A stretch of DNA of 64,000 nucleotides from Spinacia oleracea (lineage: Eukaryota > Streptophyta > Magnoliopsida > Caryophyllales > Amaranthaceae). Below, one piece after another: positions 32,527 through 44,055 of the stretch. The translations under genes and the position numbers were made by a program. The stretch is taken from assembly GCF_020520425.1 (NCBI RefSeq), contig NC_079490.1, positions 40,990,723 to 41,054,722 on the forward strand, given 5' to 3'. The stretch's first letter is position 1, and each line of letters opens with the position of its first letter. The notes below the pieces were generated by a model. It saw only the letters and a program-made list of their open reading frames with translations, was not told the DNA's origin and ran no database searches.

Positions 32527-35370
32527 TGTAACGCCCCGACCTCTAATTCAATTATTTAATCATAATTAGCAGCGGAATTAACCTAATTCGGTCGGGACAT
32601 TACCCGCCGTAACTCACTCTTAGGAGTTACCAGGCAACCATCAATCATAAGTTATTAAACTCCAGAATTAACATGATAATCCTTCTTAATTCCTTAATAA
32701 AAGTACATAACTTAATCAAGAATCTTTACTTAAACTTGTTACAACTTAACATTAACTTAGGTAAACTTGGTAATAGTGAAATCCTCGCCACTACTCGTTT
32801 GCGTGGTCCCCAGCAGTACCTAAAACGGAAAACAAAACGGTGAGCCGAAGACTCAGTAACAAGTTACCCTAGCATCGTAACATCATTTCAATTCATTTTA
32901 TTTAATAAACAGGGAGAATAGAATATAGTAAAACATTTAATAAATCAATATTTCAGAAGCATCATTTCAAAAACATCATTTCAGGAACATTAATTTCAGG
33001 AACGTCATTTCATTAATCTTTTTCCTTTTAACAGTATTTATTCTGGTCGTCATGACTTTACAGGAAAACATGGTAGGACGTCTCCTACGAACAGGGGAAG
33101 CCGGTGCTTCATAACAGGGGGAGTCAATGCTCCATAACAGGGGAAGCCAGTGCTTCATTTCAGGGGGAACCTTGGTTCCATATCAGGGGAAGCCAGTGCT
33201 TCTTATCAGGGGGAACCTTGGTTCCATATCAGGGAAAGCCAGTGCTTCTTATCAGGGGGAGCCTGGGCTCCATATCAGGGGAACTTGACCAGTTCTTACA
33301 CTTTTATTTATCATGTTTACATTTCTTTTAATCGAACATTAATCAGGAAAATCTCAATCGTTCAGGGTGGTTCAATAAACCATTAAATCTCGTTATTTCA
33401 TAAAATCATTTCTTTCAGGAATAATAATTCATTAAATCAATACTTTGCATAAAGCTGCATTATCGTAAAACAATTCAATCAAATCATACTTGTAATCCCG
33501 CAATTCATAAAACATCATTATAAAACATAAATCATTCATAACATCATTCATAAATACATTTCGAAGGGAATGCGGGTACTAGCAATAACCGTTACCTCAA
33601 TTCCACGATTTGACAGGCCTTTTTCCTTGGTCGTTCGTCCTGAGCTCCGAGTTCGATTTCTTTCAAAATTATTGAATTAGTATTAAAACGATAAATACTT
33701 TAAAACCAATAATGAATTCATAAATAGTGAATTTTGAAATAATAAATTTAATAAGAAATATAACTTTTATAAATTACTGAAAATATTATTAAGCAACATT
33801 TCGATCAAAATATATATATATGGATTTCATAAATATATTTACATGAAATATTATTTAATTTTAACAAAACTATTACTTAAATCAAAATTTCAGGCGAAAT
33901 ATAAATTTGAAATTATTATTTAAATTCATATGATTAGAAATAAATAATAATTGATTTTTTTTTTTTCATAAAATATTAACATTAGAACTAAAAGAAATAA
34001 GGCTCACTTAGAGATATTGGGCCAAAGTAAATGGATTTGGGCTTGACTTGGGAAGTTAAAAACAACGTTCCTAAATTGGAACGTGGTTCCTGGAAAAACA
34101 ACCGAAGCAGAGCAAAGCAGGGGAAGGCAGCAACAGGGAGCACGACAGAGGGAGGAGAGAAAAACGGGGAGTTAGGCGGTGGCCGGCGACGGATAAAGGT
34201 GGTGAGTGATGGTGGCTGAACGGTGGTGGTTGTGGCGGCTGCGCAGTTTGCGCGGAGGAGAGGAGGCAGGGAACTGGGCGCGGAGGAGAGGGACGACAAA
34301 GGGGAGGTTGGGCGGCGAGTCTGTGACCGGAGGAGGGCTGCGCACCGGAGCGAAAGGAGCAGCGCGCCAGTACGGCGGCGCTGGTGGCTGAGCGCGGAGG
34401 AGAAGTTGGGCGCGGGTGAGAGGAAAGCAGGGAGGGCGAGTGAGAAGGAGAAATAGGCGTTAGTGTGGTGGCCGGTGTTGGTTTCAACCGTAGTGGTGAA
34501 CGGAAAAAGGGGCAGAAGGCGGCGGGGGTGGTCTTTCGTCGGTGGTCTTGCCGGCGGCAGTCAGTGGTGGTGGTGGCTCAGAATCGAAATGAAGGTAAGG
34601 AAAATAGTGAAAAACTCTATGATTCTTGAATGGTTAAAACTTGAATTTGAATGGTGAATTTAACTTGAATTTTCTGGTTAATTTGACAGCTATTTATAGG
34701 GATTAATGGTGGTTAATGACATAAGTGATGACCTCCATTGAAGCTCAATTGTATGACAAATGTCAAGAGAAATCAAGAATATGGTGACTAAGGCATTAGA
34801 ATTCAGATTAGTGTCATGAGATTGATGACTCAATTTGATATGAAATATGGTGATGACAGTTGAAAAGTTAGCTTGGACTTCCATGGCAAAGATACGTGAA
34901 GAAGAAGAAAAAGAGAGAAGAAGAAACTGGTTTTTGATTTCTTTGGGGAACTAAGGGCAGTTTAGTAATTTCAAAAATCATGAATAAATTTCAGAATTTC
35001 TATTGTTATTTTTTTGAATATTAAATGAAAATAGAATAATGACTTTGAATAAAATTAATTTCCGTAATAATTATTTTATAAAGTGTTAATAAAATAAATT
35101 TAGTAAATATAATTTGCGTTGAATAAAAATGTTAAATTATTTTATAAATGACGAAATAAGATTTTAACAAAAAGTATAGCTAAGCTCGTTAATATGAAAT
35201 TAAATTATAAAATCTCAAAATAAATAAATCGTGCAACAGTGTTAAAAATTAAAGTGAAATAAAACTTTGTTAATTAAAATAAAGTTCAAATTTAGGATTT
35301 AAAACGATTTTAAGCTAAATAAAAATAATTAAGCATAATTAACTGAGTTTTAAAAATTCGGGGTATTACA
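32527..35370 (-). repeat. 5' LTR of the gag-only Gypsy element
   Basis: 2844 bp. It has the same ends and internal structure as 26271-29136, including the hairpin array at 33097-33318. The length difference is explained by one missing 23-bp hairpin unit and small indels in a T run and near 35117. Confidence 0.93.
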
Positions 35371-35375
35371 TACAA

Positions 35376-35735
35376 GGTGTTTGATTCCGAGAAAGAACGC
35401 TCTTTTGATGCCTTCACGAAGTGCCAAAGCTTCCGCTAACAGAATTCCCGATTTGGAACCAATGAATTTGGCGCCAGCTAGATCAAGGGTACCAAGATGG
35501 TTTCTAATAACGAAACCCAAAGCCGAATTCCAATTTGAATGGAGGGAACTATCAAAGTTTAATTTGAATTGATTAGGAGATGAAGGGGCTTGTCAAAAGA
35601 TTTCTTTTGCCTTTAAAAGAGGGATGACTAGCCTGGAATTTCCAAATCCACAAATTTTGTAAATGACCAATCTTTGTATAGTTTTCTAATCAGCCCAGCC
35701 CCTTAAGTAAGGGTGAAAGTTTCATTTCTAAAAGT
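35376..35735 (-). pseudogene. LINE RNase H-like remnant (right half)
   Basis: The minus strand encodes NQFKLNFDSSLHSNWNSALG followed by FVIRNHLGTLDLAGAKF and LLAEALALREGIKRAF. This is the first half of the RVT_3 domain (NFDGS-type start, AEALALREG core). It continues, after removal of 26271-35375, into VEGDNLCVINAIK at 26270. The upstream part decays and ends at a MITE near 35740. Confidence 0.75.
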
Positions 35736-35739
35736 TATA

Positions 35740-36003
35740 CTACTCCCTTCGTCCCGGAATACTCGCAACTGTTTGACTGGACACGTTTGTCAATGCATAA
35801 CTTTGACTATCGATATTTCAATTATATATTATAAAAACTTATAAAATATTAATATTTTGATGTATATATATTAAGATGAAGCCAAAAATATATTATATGC
35901 TAACACTTATTTTAATATACTATAAATAAAATAGGGTCGAAATGAATTATGTGAATAGTGCAAAAAGTCAAATGTTATAAGTATTCCGGGACGAAGATAG
36001 TAT
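35740..36003. mobile_element. Stowaway-like MITE
   Basis: The ends CTCCCTTCGTCCCGGAATACT and AGTATTCCGGGACGAAGATAG are inverted repeats, with TA at both borders. AT-rich body of about 260 bp, no ORF. Confidence 0.75.
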
Positions 36004-36311
36004 TACGGATGAACAGTCCACCCGTGCAAAGTACGTACCTGGTGTCACGTGTAAATGTTACGGTCTTAGTATATGTTAATGATTAGAAATAGTTTGTAAT
36101 CATAATGAAAAGTAAGCTTATCCTTCCGTAAATGGATTTATACTCCATATATCCTACTAATAGAAACTACAATCACGATATTATAGAAAATAAACTGATT
36201 AATGGATTATCGTATTCGTACAAAATTATTGATAAATCGATTATCAAATACACAACATTTTCATTACGTGTACATGGATATATTATGATCCTACGACGTC
36301 ACAAATTATCT
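36004..36311. other. Intergenic, nothing recognised
   Basis: AT-rich sequence between a MITE and the target duplication of the Mutator-like element. No gene or repeat signal seen. Confidence 0.5.
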
Positions 36312-36321
36312 ATCTAAAATT

Positions 36322-36470
36322 GAGTAAACTGTACTGAAGGTCCCTAAACTTTGCCAAAAGGAGCAGTTAGGTCCCTCAAGTTTCAAAATGAGCATTTAGG
36401 TCCCTCAAAATGGATGGAAAACGCTGCTTTTTGTTTTCCGTCACTAACGTCCGTTAAAATGCATTTAATA
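36322..36470 (+). repeat. Left TIR of the MULE
   Basis: Contains AGGTCCCTAAACTTTGCC, GGAGCAGTTAGGTCCCTCAA, a second AGCATTTAGGTCCCT and GTCACTAACGTCCGTTAAAA. It matches the inverted right end at 40047-40195. Confidence 0.9.
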
Positions 36471-36707
36471 ATATTAAAAATTATTAAAATAAAAGGAGAA
36501 TTAATATACACGTAGATTAATGATTGAAAACAGATGATTTTGATGAAAATAAGCGTTTTCCAATCACTTAGCCTTTTCAACTTACTTTTTCAATGTGTAC
36601 ACGTGGAAACCCTTCCAACTTCCCTCGTTTTTTCTGGTTCCTTCCTAATAATGTTTTGGCGGTAATTTTTTACTGTTCCCAACCCTATTTCCCCCCTTTT
36701 CACTTCC

Positions 36708-36739
36708 TATTTATATGGTCCCCCCCCCCCCCCCCCCCC
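36708..36739 (+). promoter_or_regulatory. TATA-like box and poly-C tract before the transposase
   Basis: TATTTATATGG at 36708-36718 is followed at once by a run of about 19 C. The TATA position suggests transcription starts near 36740. That excludes the upstream in-frame ATG at 36715 and leaves 36820 as the first ATG of the message. Confidence 0.5.
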
Positions 36740-36819
36740 ATTTTCACTCTCAGTTGTCTTTTTGCCATTTACTCACTCAAACACTTAAGAGAATTAGAAG
36801 TTATTACTCTGAGTTAGTA

Positions 36820-39171
36820 ATGCTGAAAAAACTAGCAGAAAGTAAATTAGAAGGTGGTCTGAATTTGGGGGATGACTTTGATGGATACAGTGACTTAGAC
36901 AGCCCTAGTGAGTCAGAAGATGAGGATGATGTTGGTTACTTAGTTGCACCACAACACCATAAGAGGGGGAGAGGGAAACAGAAGCAAAACGACACTGAAA
37001 CTGAAGAGAGGGAAGCCACTTTTTATGTTGGGCAACAGTTTGAGAATCCAAAGACATTTAGGAAAGCAATCATAGATTATTCAATTGATAAAGGAAGAAA
37101 CATTCCATTTTCTAAAAATGATTCCACTAGGGTTTGTGCAGAGTGTGAGCACAAAGATAAAGGTTGTAAATGGAGAATTTGGGCTTCATGGGAGAGAGGA
37201 AGAAGGTCATTTACAGTGAAAACATTTGTCAGTGAGCACACTTGTGGTAGGACACCTATCATTAAGAAGATGACTTCACATTGGATTGCAGAACACTACC
37301 AGAATCTGTTTAAGGTTAACCCTTACATGAGAGTGCAAGATATTCAGGAAACCATTTGGTTAGAAAAGGGTATAAGGGTGAGCAAAGACAAGGCTGCCAG
37401 GGCTAGGAGAAGGGGTCAAGCACTCATTGTTGGTGAATACAAAGAGCAGTATGCATTACTCCCAAGGTATGCAGCTGAGATACTAAGAAGCAATCCAGGG
37501 AACACAGTGAAGTTGAAGTTGGATGCAAATGTGTTTGACATACTGTATTTGTGTTTTGAGGCACTTAGGAAAGGGTTCTTGGCAGGATGCAGACCTTTCA
37601 TATCACTTGATGGATGTTTCTTAAAGGGACCATTTGGGGGTCAATTGTTAGTAGCAGTAGGGAGGGATGGAAACAATCAAATGTTCCCTTTGGCTTGGGC
37701 TGTTTGTGAGGTTGAGAGCACTGACACATGGAGTTGGTTTCTAGAACTTCTAGCTACTGATTTAGGCACTAGTGAAGGAGCAGGGTACACTTTCATGTCT
37801 GACCAACAAAAGGGTTTACTTGCTGCTGTGTCAAATGTGTTTCCACAAGCTGAAAGTAGGGTGTGTGCAAGGCATGTGTACTGTAACTTTAGGGGAGTGT
37901 TTGGAGGTGGTTTAGAGTACAGAAAACAATTTTGGACTATTGCAAAAAGCAACACAGTAAATCACTTCAATGAAAACATTGAAGTAATGAGGGGTATTTC
38001 ACATGAAGCTGCTGAAGACCTACTGAAAAGGAACTACAAGAAATGGTGTAGGGCATTCTACACTCCATTATCTTGTTGTGACAGTGTAGACAACAACATG
38101 AGTGAGGTGTTTAATGCATACATCTTGAGTGCAAGGCACAAGCCTATTATTACCATGTTGGAAGATATCAGAGAGGGTTTGATGGAAAGACTGCATAAGA
38201 AAAGAGATTTCATTGGGAAAAAGGAGATAATGTTGTGTCCTAGGATCCAAATTCAGTTAGAGAAACACAAAATTTGGGCTAGGGGTTGGAATGCATACTG
38301 GGATGGTGGGTTTTGCTATGGAGTAAGAGAAGGTGCAACACAGGTTAAGTATGTGGTGGATCTGAACCAACATACTTGCAGTTGCAATGCATGGCAGGTG
38401 AGTGGGATTCCATGCAAACATGCAATTGTTGCTATATGGAATAAAGTAGACCACCCAGAACAATATGTCAATGCATATTTCTGCAAACAGACCTACATGA
38501 AGGCATATGAATTTTTGTTAGAGCCTTTAAATGGTCCTCAAGAGTGGCCTACTTCTGATAGCATTGTTGTGGCTCCAAAGGTGAAAAAGGTCAATGGAAG
38601 ACCTAAAACAAAGAGGAGATATGGTGTTGGAGAGGTAACTGCATCTGGTAAGCTGAAGAGAACAGGTTGTTCTATGAAATGCAGCTTATGTGGTGTGATA
38701 GGCCACAACAAAAGGGGTTGCAAGAATGCCCCTAAGCAACAACAACACAACAATCATGCTACTGCAGAGCAGACCACACCACAGCAACAACACCCAAGAA
38801 CCAGTTCAGCTATACCAATGCACAATAGGGGTGTGGGTATTTATACCTACCCAAATGGGTATCAAAGAATAGCTACTGTAAGTCATTCAATATACTCAAA
38901 TTCTTTCTTACATGTTACTTTACTGTACTGAAGCCAACTTGTTCCTAATTTGTTTTAATTAATGCAGCCTATATCACAACACTTCCCCACACCACAGAGG
39001 CAAAGACCTCCTGCAGCTTTCTATTCTGATCATGGGGGTGAGCAAACCATCTACTCCTTCCCTGCACATGACTTCCCATTGTCACAGACTCAACCAAGTC
39101 AAGGACACACAATATCAAGCCAAGCATTGCAGGATCTTGCAATGGCTAGAAGATTAGAAAAAAGACCATGA
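36820..39171 (+). CDS. MULE transposase (two exons)
   Basis: Transposase that cuts and moves the element, acting in the nucleus. Exon 1 is 36820-38877 and exon 2 38968-39171, joined in phase 0 by a 90-bp intron with GTAAGT and ATGCAG borders; product 753 residues. An acidic N-terminus precedes a Mu-type DNA-binding domain (about residues 67-145, FYVGQQFENPKTFRKAI, C/H pairs). The MULE catalytic domain follows: D264 in FISLDGCFLKG, D328 in FMSDQQKGL and probable E429 in NNMSEVFN. A SWIM zinc finger has CSC at 520-522 and CKH at 532-534. A CCHC knuckle has C621, C624, H629 and C634. A Gln/Thr-rich C-terminus ends the protein. The frame without splicing stops at 38931. Exon 2 is supported by the splice sites and by its open, Gln/Pro-rich continuation. 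Confidence 0.93.
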
Positions 39172-39257
39172 GGTTAGATTTTATTGAATTTAAAGTCTTC
39201 ATTACATTTCATTAGTGCAGATCATTACATTTTACCTACCCACTTAACCCACTTAAC

Positions 39258-39680
39258 TTAAAATAAACCAGATAAAAAAAACAGAACCACTAGGATTACA
39301 ACCCACACTTCACATTTCACACTAATAGGTCTTCTCATCTTGCTCATCACATAGTCTGCCTCCCTCTTCCTTGCATAATTGTTAGCTTCACTAAGTTTTG
39401 TCCTAAAACTATCAACTTCAGCAGCAAGGCTTTGTTTATCTTGCATTAACCCTAGTATGACAATTGTTTGCCAAGTTGTTGGTTCTTGTTCATCAATCCA
39501 TCTAAAAAAAATGCAACCCCTTCTGTTTGTTTCAACATCATAATCTGGACAAGCAATGAACCTCCTTCCAGGATTTTCTTTTGTCCATGCCTTTTGAATG
39601 GATACTGTGAATCCACAGTAGCACCTCTTAGGGTGTTCATTATCACCATTGTTGAACAAAGAGATAGCCCTGTTCATCAT
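39258..39680 (-). CDS. GRF-type zinc finger protein with C-terminal membrane segment
   Basis: 140-residue protein encoded inside the MULE, tail to tail with the transposase (87 bp between stops). A GRF zinc finger (residues about 20-63) has C20, C22, C44 and C56, with GRRF at 38-41 and FFRWID at 58-63. A coiled-coil-like stretch (about 75-110, KQSLAAEVDSFRTKLSEA) and a hydrophobic C-terminal anchor (about 123-140) follow. This architecture matches the plant family annotated as At4g04775-like, of unknown function. GRF fingers bind single-stranded nucleic acid in other proteins; a role as a transposition accessory factor is inference. A 5'-UTR intron (39780-39682, GTATTT...TTTGCAG) ends one base before the start ATG. 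Confidence 0.85.
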   Translation of the reverse strand: MMNRAISLFNNGDNEHPKRCYCGFTVSIQKAWTKENPGRRFIACPDYDVETNRRGCIFFRWIDEQEPTTWQTIVILGLMQDKQSLAAEVDSFRTKLSEANNYARKREADYVMSKMRRPISVKCEVWVVILVVLFFLSGLF

Positions 39681-40046
39681 TCTGCAAATAAATTACGTTT
39701 TAATAATTTATTCCTAAATATGTTTAATTATTGTTAAAATAAGCTAACTTAAGATTTACAAAAAAATGGCAGGAAAATACCTTTTTATGTTGAGAAGAGT
39801 CAGCTATGGTGGAGCAACAGAGAAAAAACACAGAGCAGAAGATGGAGAAGAAAGAATTTTTTTTTTAAGTGTTTTGTTGTTGTTTTGATGTGCATGGAAT
39901 GTTAAATACTCTGTTTTTTGAGAGCCTCAACGGCTATATTTTTGTAAAAAGCTAACTGAAATGAATTTCCCTTTATTTAATTATTGGTAAATGGTAAATG
40001 TAACTGTTTTTTTGTCGTTTAGTGCCTTTTATTTAGTTTCCTTTTA

Positions 40047-40195
40047 ATTTAAATGCATTTTAACGGACGTTAGTGACGGAAAACAAAAAGCAGCGGATTC
40101 CATCCAAACGCAGGGACCTAAATGCTCCTTTTGAAACTTGAGGGACCTAACTGCTCCTTTTGGCAAAGTTTAGGGACCTGCAGATCTATTTACTC
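40047..40195 (-). repeat. Right TIR of the MULE
   Basis: The inverted copy of 36322-36470 with few substitutions. It contains TTTTAACGGACGTTAGTGAC and ends TTTACTC before the 10-bp target duplication. Confidence 0.9.
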
Positions 40196-40205
40196 ATCTA
40201 AAATT

Positions 40206-41005
40206 TTCAAACAACTCAACCAATAATATTATTTTTTGCAGGTGACCCATATTCAATTAAAATAATACACATTATCTCATTTCACATTAGCTTTTCTAAT
40301 AAATTAATATTTGATAACTGTTTTAGACAAATTATACCTAGGGTCGAATTTGTCGGAGGGAGGGGTGCTAATAATCCGAATAAGCAACATAATATAAAGA
40401 TGATGAGAACAAGGATAAGAAACTCTTACGAAAAGGGGGAGAGGGGTAGTATATTATTATCAAGTGTAGTAGTGTATGAATTCGTGTCTACAATGAGCAA
40501 TATTCTGCTATTTATACATGAGTAATTGAATTGCAATCATAAAAACCATCATTAAACCAAAGAGTTATTGCATGTAACCCCACTAGCCTTTAATGACTGT
40601 AACCTTCCCTTGATTTCAGCCTTGCATTTAATAATTGTAATCGTCCATTGATTTCCGCTTTGCTTTTAATGTTGTTTTGATGGCTGTCATATGACCCTTT
40701 GAATGGGTTCATCTTGCCACGTCACGGGGACGTTATTTTTCCGCCCAAACAATAACCAAACAACTTTTCTTCCAAAACTTTGTGTCGTGATAAGTATAAA
40801 GACTAATTTGGAACAGAGTGAGTAGAAGCTTATCGCAAAATAGAAGTGTAACTTTTATTAAAAAATGTTCGATTGTAACAAGTGTAACTCTTATTAGAAA
40901 CCGGAATGAGTAATTTTAACATATATGTTTTTAACATAGTAGTGATCAAACAGTTATTTAATATCAAGTAAAATAAAAACGAGTAGATATTAGTAAACTG
41001 GGGAG
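40206..41005. other. Intergenic, nothing recognised
   Basis: AT-rich sequence without an ORF or a repeat structure that I can identify. Confidence 0.45.
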
Positions 41006-41315
41006 TTAGACCCTGTTCGATCTTTTTGATTAAAAATTTCTCAACTAAATTGAACTTAAATGAACTAAATTTATTGGACCTGAACTGAAAAATAAATGAA
41101 CTAAACTTATTGGACCTAAACTAAACTGAACTTTTTGGACCTAAACTGAAGTGAATTGAACTGATCTGATTTAGTGGACCTGAACTGAACTGAACTGAAC
41201 AAAACTGAACTGAACTGGACTGAATTTATTAGACATGGACTAAACTGAATGAATTAAACTGAACTGAGCTGAATTAAACTGAAATTGTGAATTAAAGTCC
41301 AAAACAACAGGGCTA
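41006..41315. repeat. Degenerate GAACT-type pentanucleotide repeat
   Basis: Repeated TGAACTGAACT and TAAACTGAACT words separated by TTATTGGACCT phrases. The block is bounded by CCCTGTTCG (about 41011) and CAACAGGG (about 41305), a possible short hAT-like inverted terminus. No matching target duplication was found. Confidence 0.6.
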
Positions 41316-41339
41316 TATTACAGTGTGCTAAGAAATATA

Positions 41340-42006
41340 CTCCCTCCGTCCCAAAATTATAGTTTTGCTTTTTAAATCGGGCGTCCCAAAATTATAGTTC
41401 TGTTTTTAATTTTGGCTATTAAGGTCCCCACTTTCCCATGTACTATATTAATTAAAAATGCATTGAAAACCCCACCCATGTACTATATTCCATTTTGTCA
41501 TGTACTACTCCCTCCGTCTCTTTTTGTTTTTTACGATTTTCTTTTTGGGTATTTCAAAATGTTCTTTACATTTCCTTTTATATTACTCCGTATCACATAA
41601 ATAACTTAGTATTCTGTCCAATCATTATTTTAACCAATCAAATTCATTGGGTCATTTAATCTCTCACACTTTTCCATTGGGACATTAAAATTTTCTCATT
41701 TCCCAATATCAGAATTTTGATAAAAGTGAAAACATTATAAATAAACGTAATTTATCTCGTTTAAATAAAAAAATTGAGGGATTTCAATGCAAATTAATTA
41801 TTCGTTAAAACGCGTGAAAAATATCAAACGTAAAAAACAAAAAGAGACGGGGGGAGTATATTTTATTTCCCATGTACTTTATTCCACTTTTCCATGCAAC
41901 TCAATCCTCGTTTGTACTTTATTCCATTTTTCCATATAATGTATTTCATTTTTCTTAAAATTCGTATTTTTAATTAAACGGGACTATAATTATGGGAAGG
42001 AGAGAA
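41340..42006. mobile_element. Stowaway-type MITE interrupted by a second MITE
   Basis: The ends CTCCCTCCGTCCCAAAATTATAG and CTATAATTATGGGAAGGAGAG (inverted) are flanked by TA. The same family occurs uninterrupted at 49669-49984, which shows that 41508-41856 is an insertion. Confidence 0.8.
41508..41856. mobile_element. Inner MITE nested in 41340-42006
   Basis: Inverted ends CTCCCTCCGTCTCTTTTTG / CAAAAAGAGACGGGGGGAG with TA duplication at 41506-41507 and 41857-41858. The empty site is visible in the sister copy near 49830 (TGTACTATATTC). Confidence 0.85.
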
Positions 42007-44050
42007 TACTCTTATACTCCCGTAAAGATGAAAATTAGTCCAGGAGAGCCATATTCCGTAGAAGACTAGAAGAAATACGGCTCTAGCGGAGCGCTTAAGG
42101 CAAGCAATTTAATACAGATTAACCTATTTTTATTTTATTTTTAAAAAAAAAAATATCAACTTGCTAGCTGTGAGTTTTCTCATATGTGGATGTCCTTTCT
42201 CACACGTGTGGCCACTATTCTCGCGCGTCATAAACTCAATCCCCCACTCACGCGCGTCCCATCATCAAAAATAATAAATAAACAAATCCTCACAATTTAG
42301 ATAGATAAAATTGCAATAATTGGATATTTGGATGACCCCATAAATATAAAAAATCACCGCAAAAATATCTACAGCCGCTTAAAATAGAAAGAAAAAAAAA
42401 TAAAGGGAGGAGAAAGAAAATTAATGTCAAAGGAAGACCAATAGTTTAACAGATGAGGAGAGAGAAATTTCCAGGTGGACTTTCCTTGCGCTTTTTGTCC
42501 ACGTCATATCTCAACTTGCCGCCCTTCTTTATTTGCACCGCCACGTACTATTTATTAAGGGTAAATATGGAATTTTAGTAAATATCTTATGATTTGCTTT
42601 TTTGTGACGAATATGACGAGTAGTTTTAGACGCCTCTCGTCCACTTTTTTATATTATTTTATTATATGGTAGCGGAATATTTAAGGGGAAAAAAATAGGA
42701 AATTTGGAGGAAATTTTTTGTGTCCACATGATTTTGTTTTGGGTAGGGTTGTTGGAGGTTTTCTGTTTTCACGTTTGTTCTAGTTAGGTCAATAAAGTAT
42801 CAAAGGGGCAGAAATATTTAATGTGTTTTTAAGAGCTCTTTTTCTTATTTCATTGTTTTTAATTTTATGAAATAATCTTTTGTTAAGGTTTTCGTAAAGT
42901 AATTTGTGACTTAAAGTAACAAATTAAGTGACGGATTATTGACAATAAGAAGTTACTCTGTAAAATCTAAGTTTTCTAGTTTTACTAGTTACTAGTTGTT
43001 GGACCGCGGTCCCCCAAGATATCAGAATTAGTTCGTAGAATTAATTAGCGTATAAGCAAAAGTTATACGGGAAAAATTCGAGGGAATCAGGTAGTCCAAA
43101 AACAACTACAAGGGATAACATTCCTTATTCCAATATCGGGTGCTTGATCTGTTCAAATAGCAGGTTAATGCAAGCTAGCTAGATAGTACATTATAGGAGT
43201 TCATGCTAGACAAACATCATTACATATTCATGAAATCAGCATTGCAAATCAGAACATAAAGAACTCGGCATAGTGCCTGAGTCATAATATGTACAAGAGT
43301 AGTTATGTTCATGTTACAAAATATTTAAGGGGTATTTGTTGTGAACACCGCACTACGAGCTTGTTAGGACTGTAACCTGCTTTCTTTTAGCTTGATGATT
43401 GACCATGGAATTTATTTACAACAAATGAATAGTTAAAAAGTAAATCAAGCTCTCTAAAAATATGCAGTTGAGAAACACTGATGCACAATTCAAACCAGCA
43501 TATTTATTTGCAAAGGGACGAAATCAATCCGGATAAACACAAACAAACATATATTAATCCTTTGCAAAAGGCATAAATCATAAAAATTGGTGTTAACAGA
43601 ATACATAATCCGAAATACCAATCACAATTAACAATGTTTTTCCTTTTCCTGAATTAGTTATTGCCCCCAAATAATGAATCTTGACAAATAACACTACAGT
43701 CTCACAACAAAAAGTCGATGTTATACAAACAAACAACCAACAAAGGACCAAGGAGTGCACATTCAGTGGTCAGCATCACATTTCCATATATCGTAGGAGG
43801 ATTTTCGGTAAAGGCAAACATTTTTTAGGGTAGATCCTATGTCCTGGGATACGAAATAGGGAGTTTACATTAGATTAGACAACAAATAGGCATCGAGAAG
43901 CAACATACCAACCACTCTAATTATGTGAGTTAACATGAACACATATCTAATCTTAACCTTGTTAGTAGTAAAAGGGAGCAAAGTAAAATGACTACCTTTC
44001 CAAATAAAGAAAACGAAATGGTGAAGCAAAATCCTAACAAGGAAAGATAA
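42007..44050. other. Intergenic, nothing recognised
   Basis: Two kilobases of AT-rich DNA with no convincing ORF, RNA gene or repeat boundary. It may contain remnants of host sequence that the solo LTR at 44056 interrupted. Confidence 0.4.
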
Positions 44051-44055
44051 CCCCC

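Larger units (their letters stand above)
26271..35370 (-). mobile_element. Gypsy LTR retrotransposon carrying only gag
   Basis: 9.1 kb element with LTRs 26271-29136 and 32527-35370 and a target duplication TACAA at 26266-26270 and 35371-35375. The minus strand reads 5' LTR (right), tRNA-iMet-type primer site, gag, about 2 kb non-coding, purine tract, 3' LTR (left). LTR ends are TGTAACGCCCCGACC and GGGGTATTACA. The LTRs show only about a dozen differences by eye plus one 23-bp repeat-unit indel, so insertion is recent. No protease, reverse transcriptase, RNase H or integrase is present, so pol must come from a relative. This layout matches the published TR-GAG class of plant elements. Confidence 0.92.
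36322..40195 (+). mobile_element. Complete autonomous-type Mutator-like element (MULE)
   Basis: 3874 bp with termini GAGTAAA / TTTACTC and terminal inverted repeats of about 150 bp (36322-36470 and 40047-40195). A perfect 10-bp target duplication ATCTAAAATT lies at 36312-36321 and 40196-40205. It carries an intact transposase on the plus strand and, convergently, a GRF-type zinc finger gene on the minus strand, each starting near its own TIR. The two-gene convergent plan recalls maize MuDR (mudrA/mudrB), though the second gene is unrelated to mudrB as far as I can tell. The matching target duplication and open frames suggest it could still be active. Confidence 0.93.

Noticed and set aside
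36715..36819. Upstream ATG start for the MULE transposase
   Set aside because: It overlaps the TATA-like box and reads through a poly-C run; the next ATG at 36820 starts a normal acidic N-terminus.
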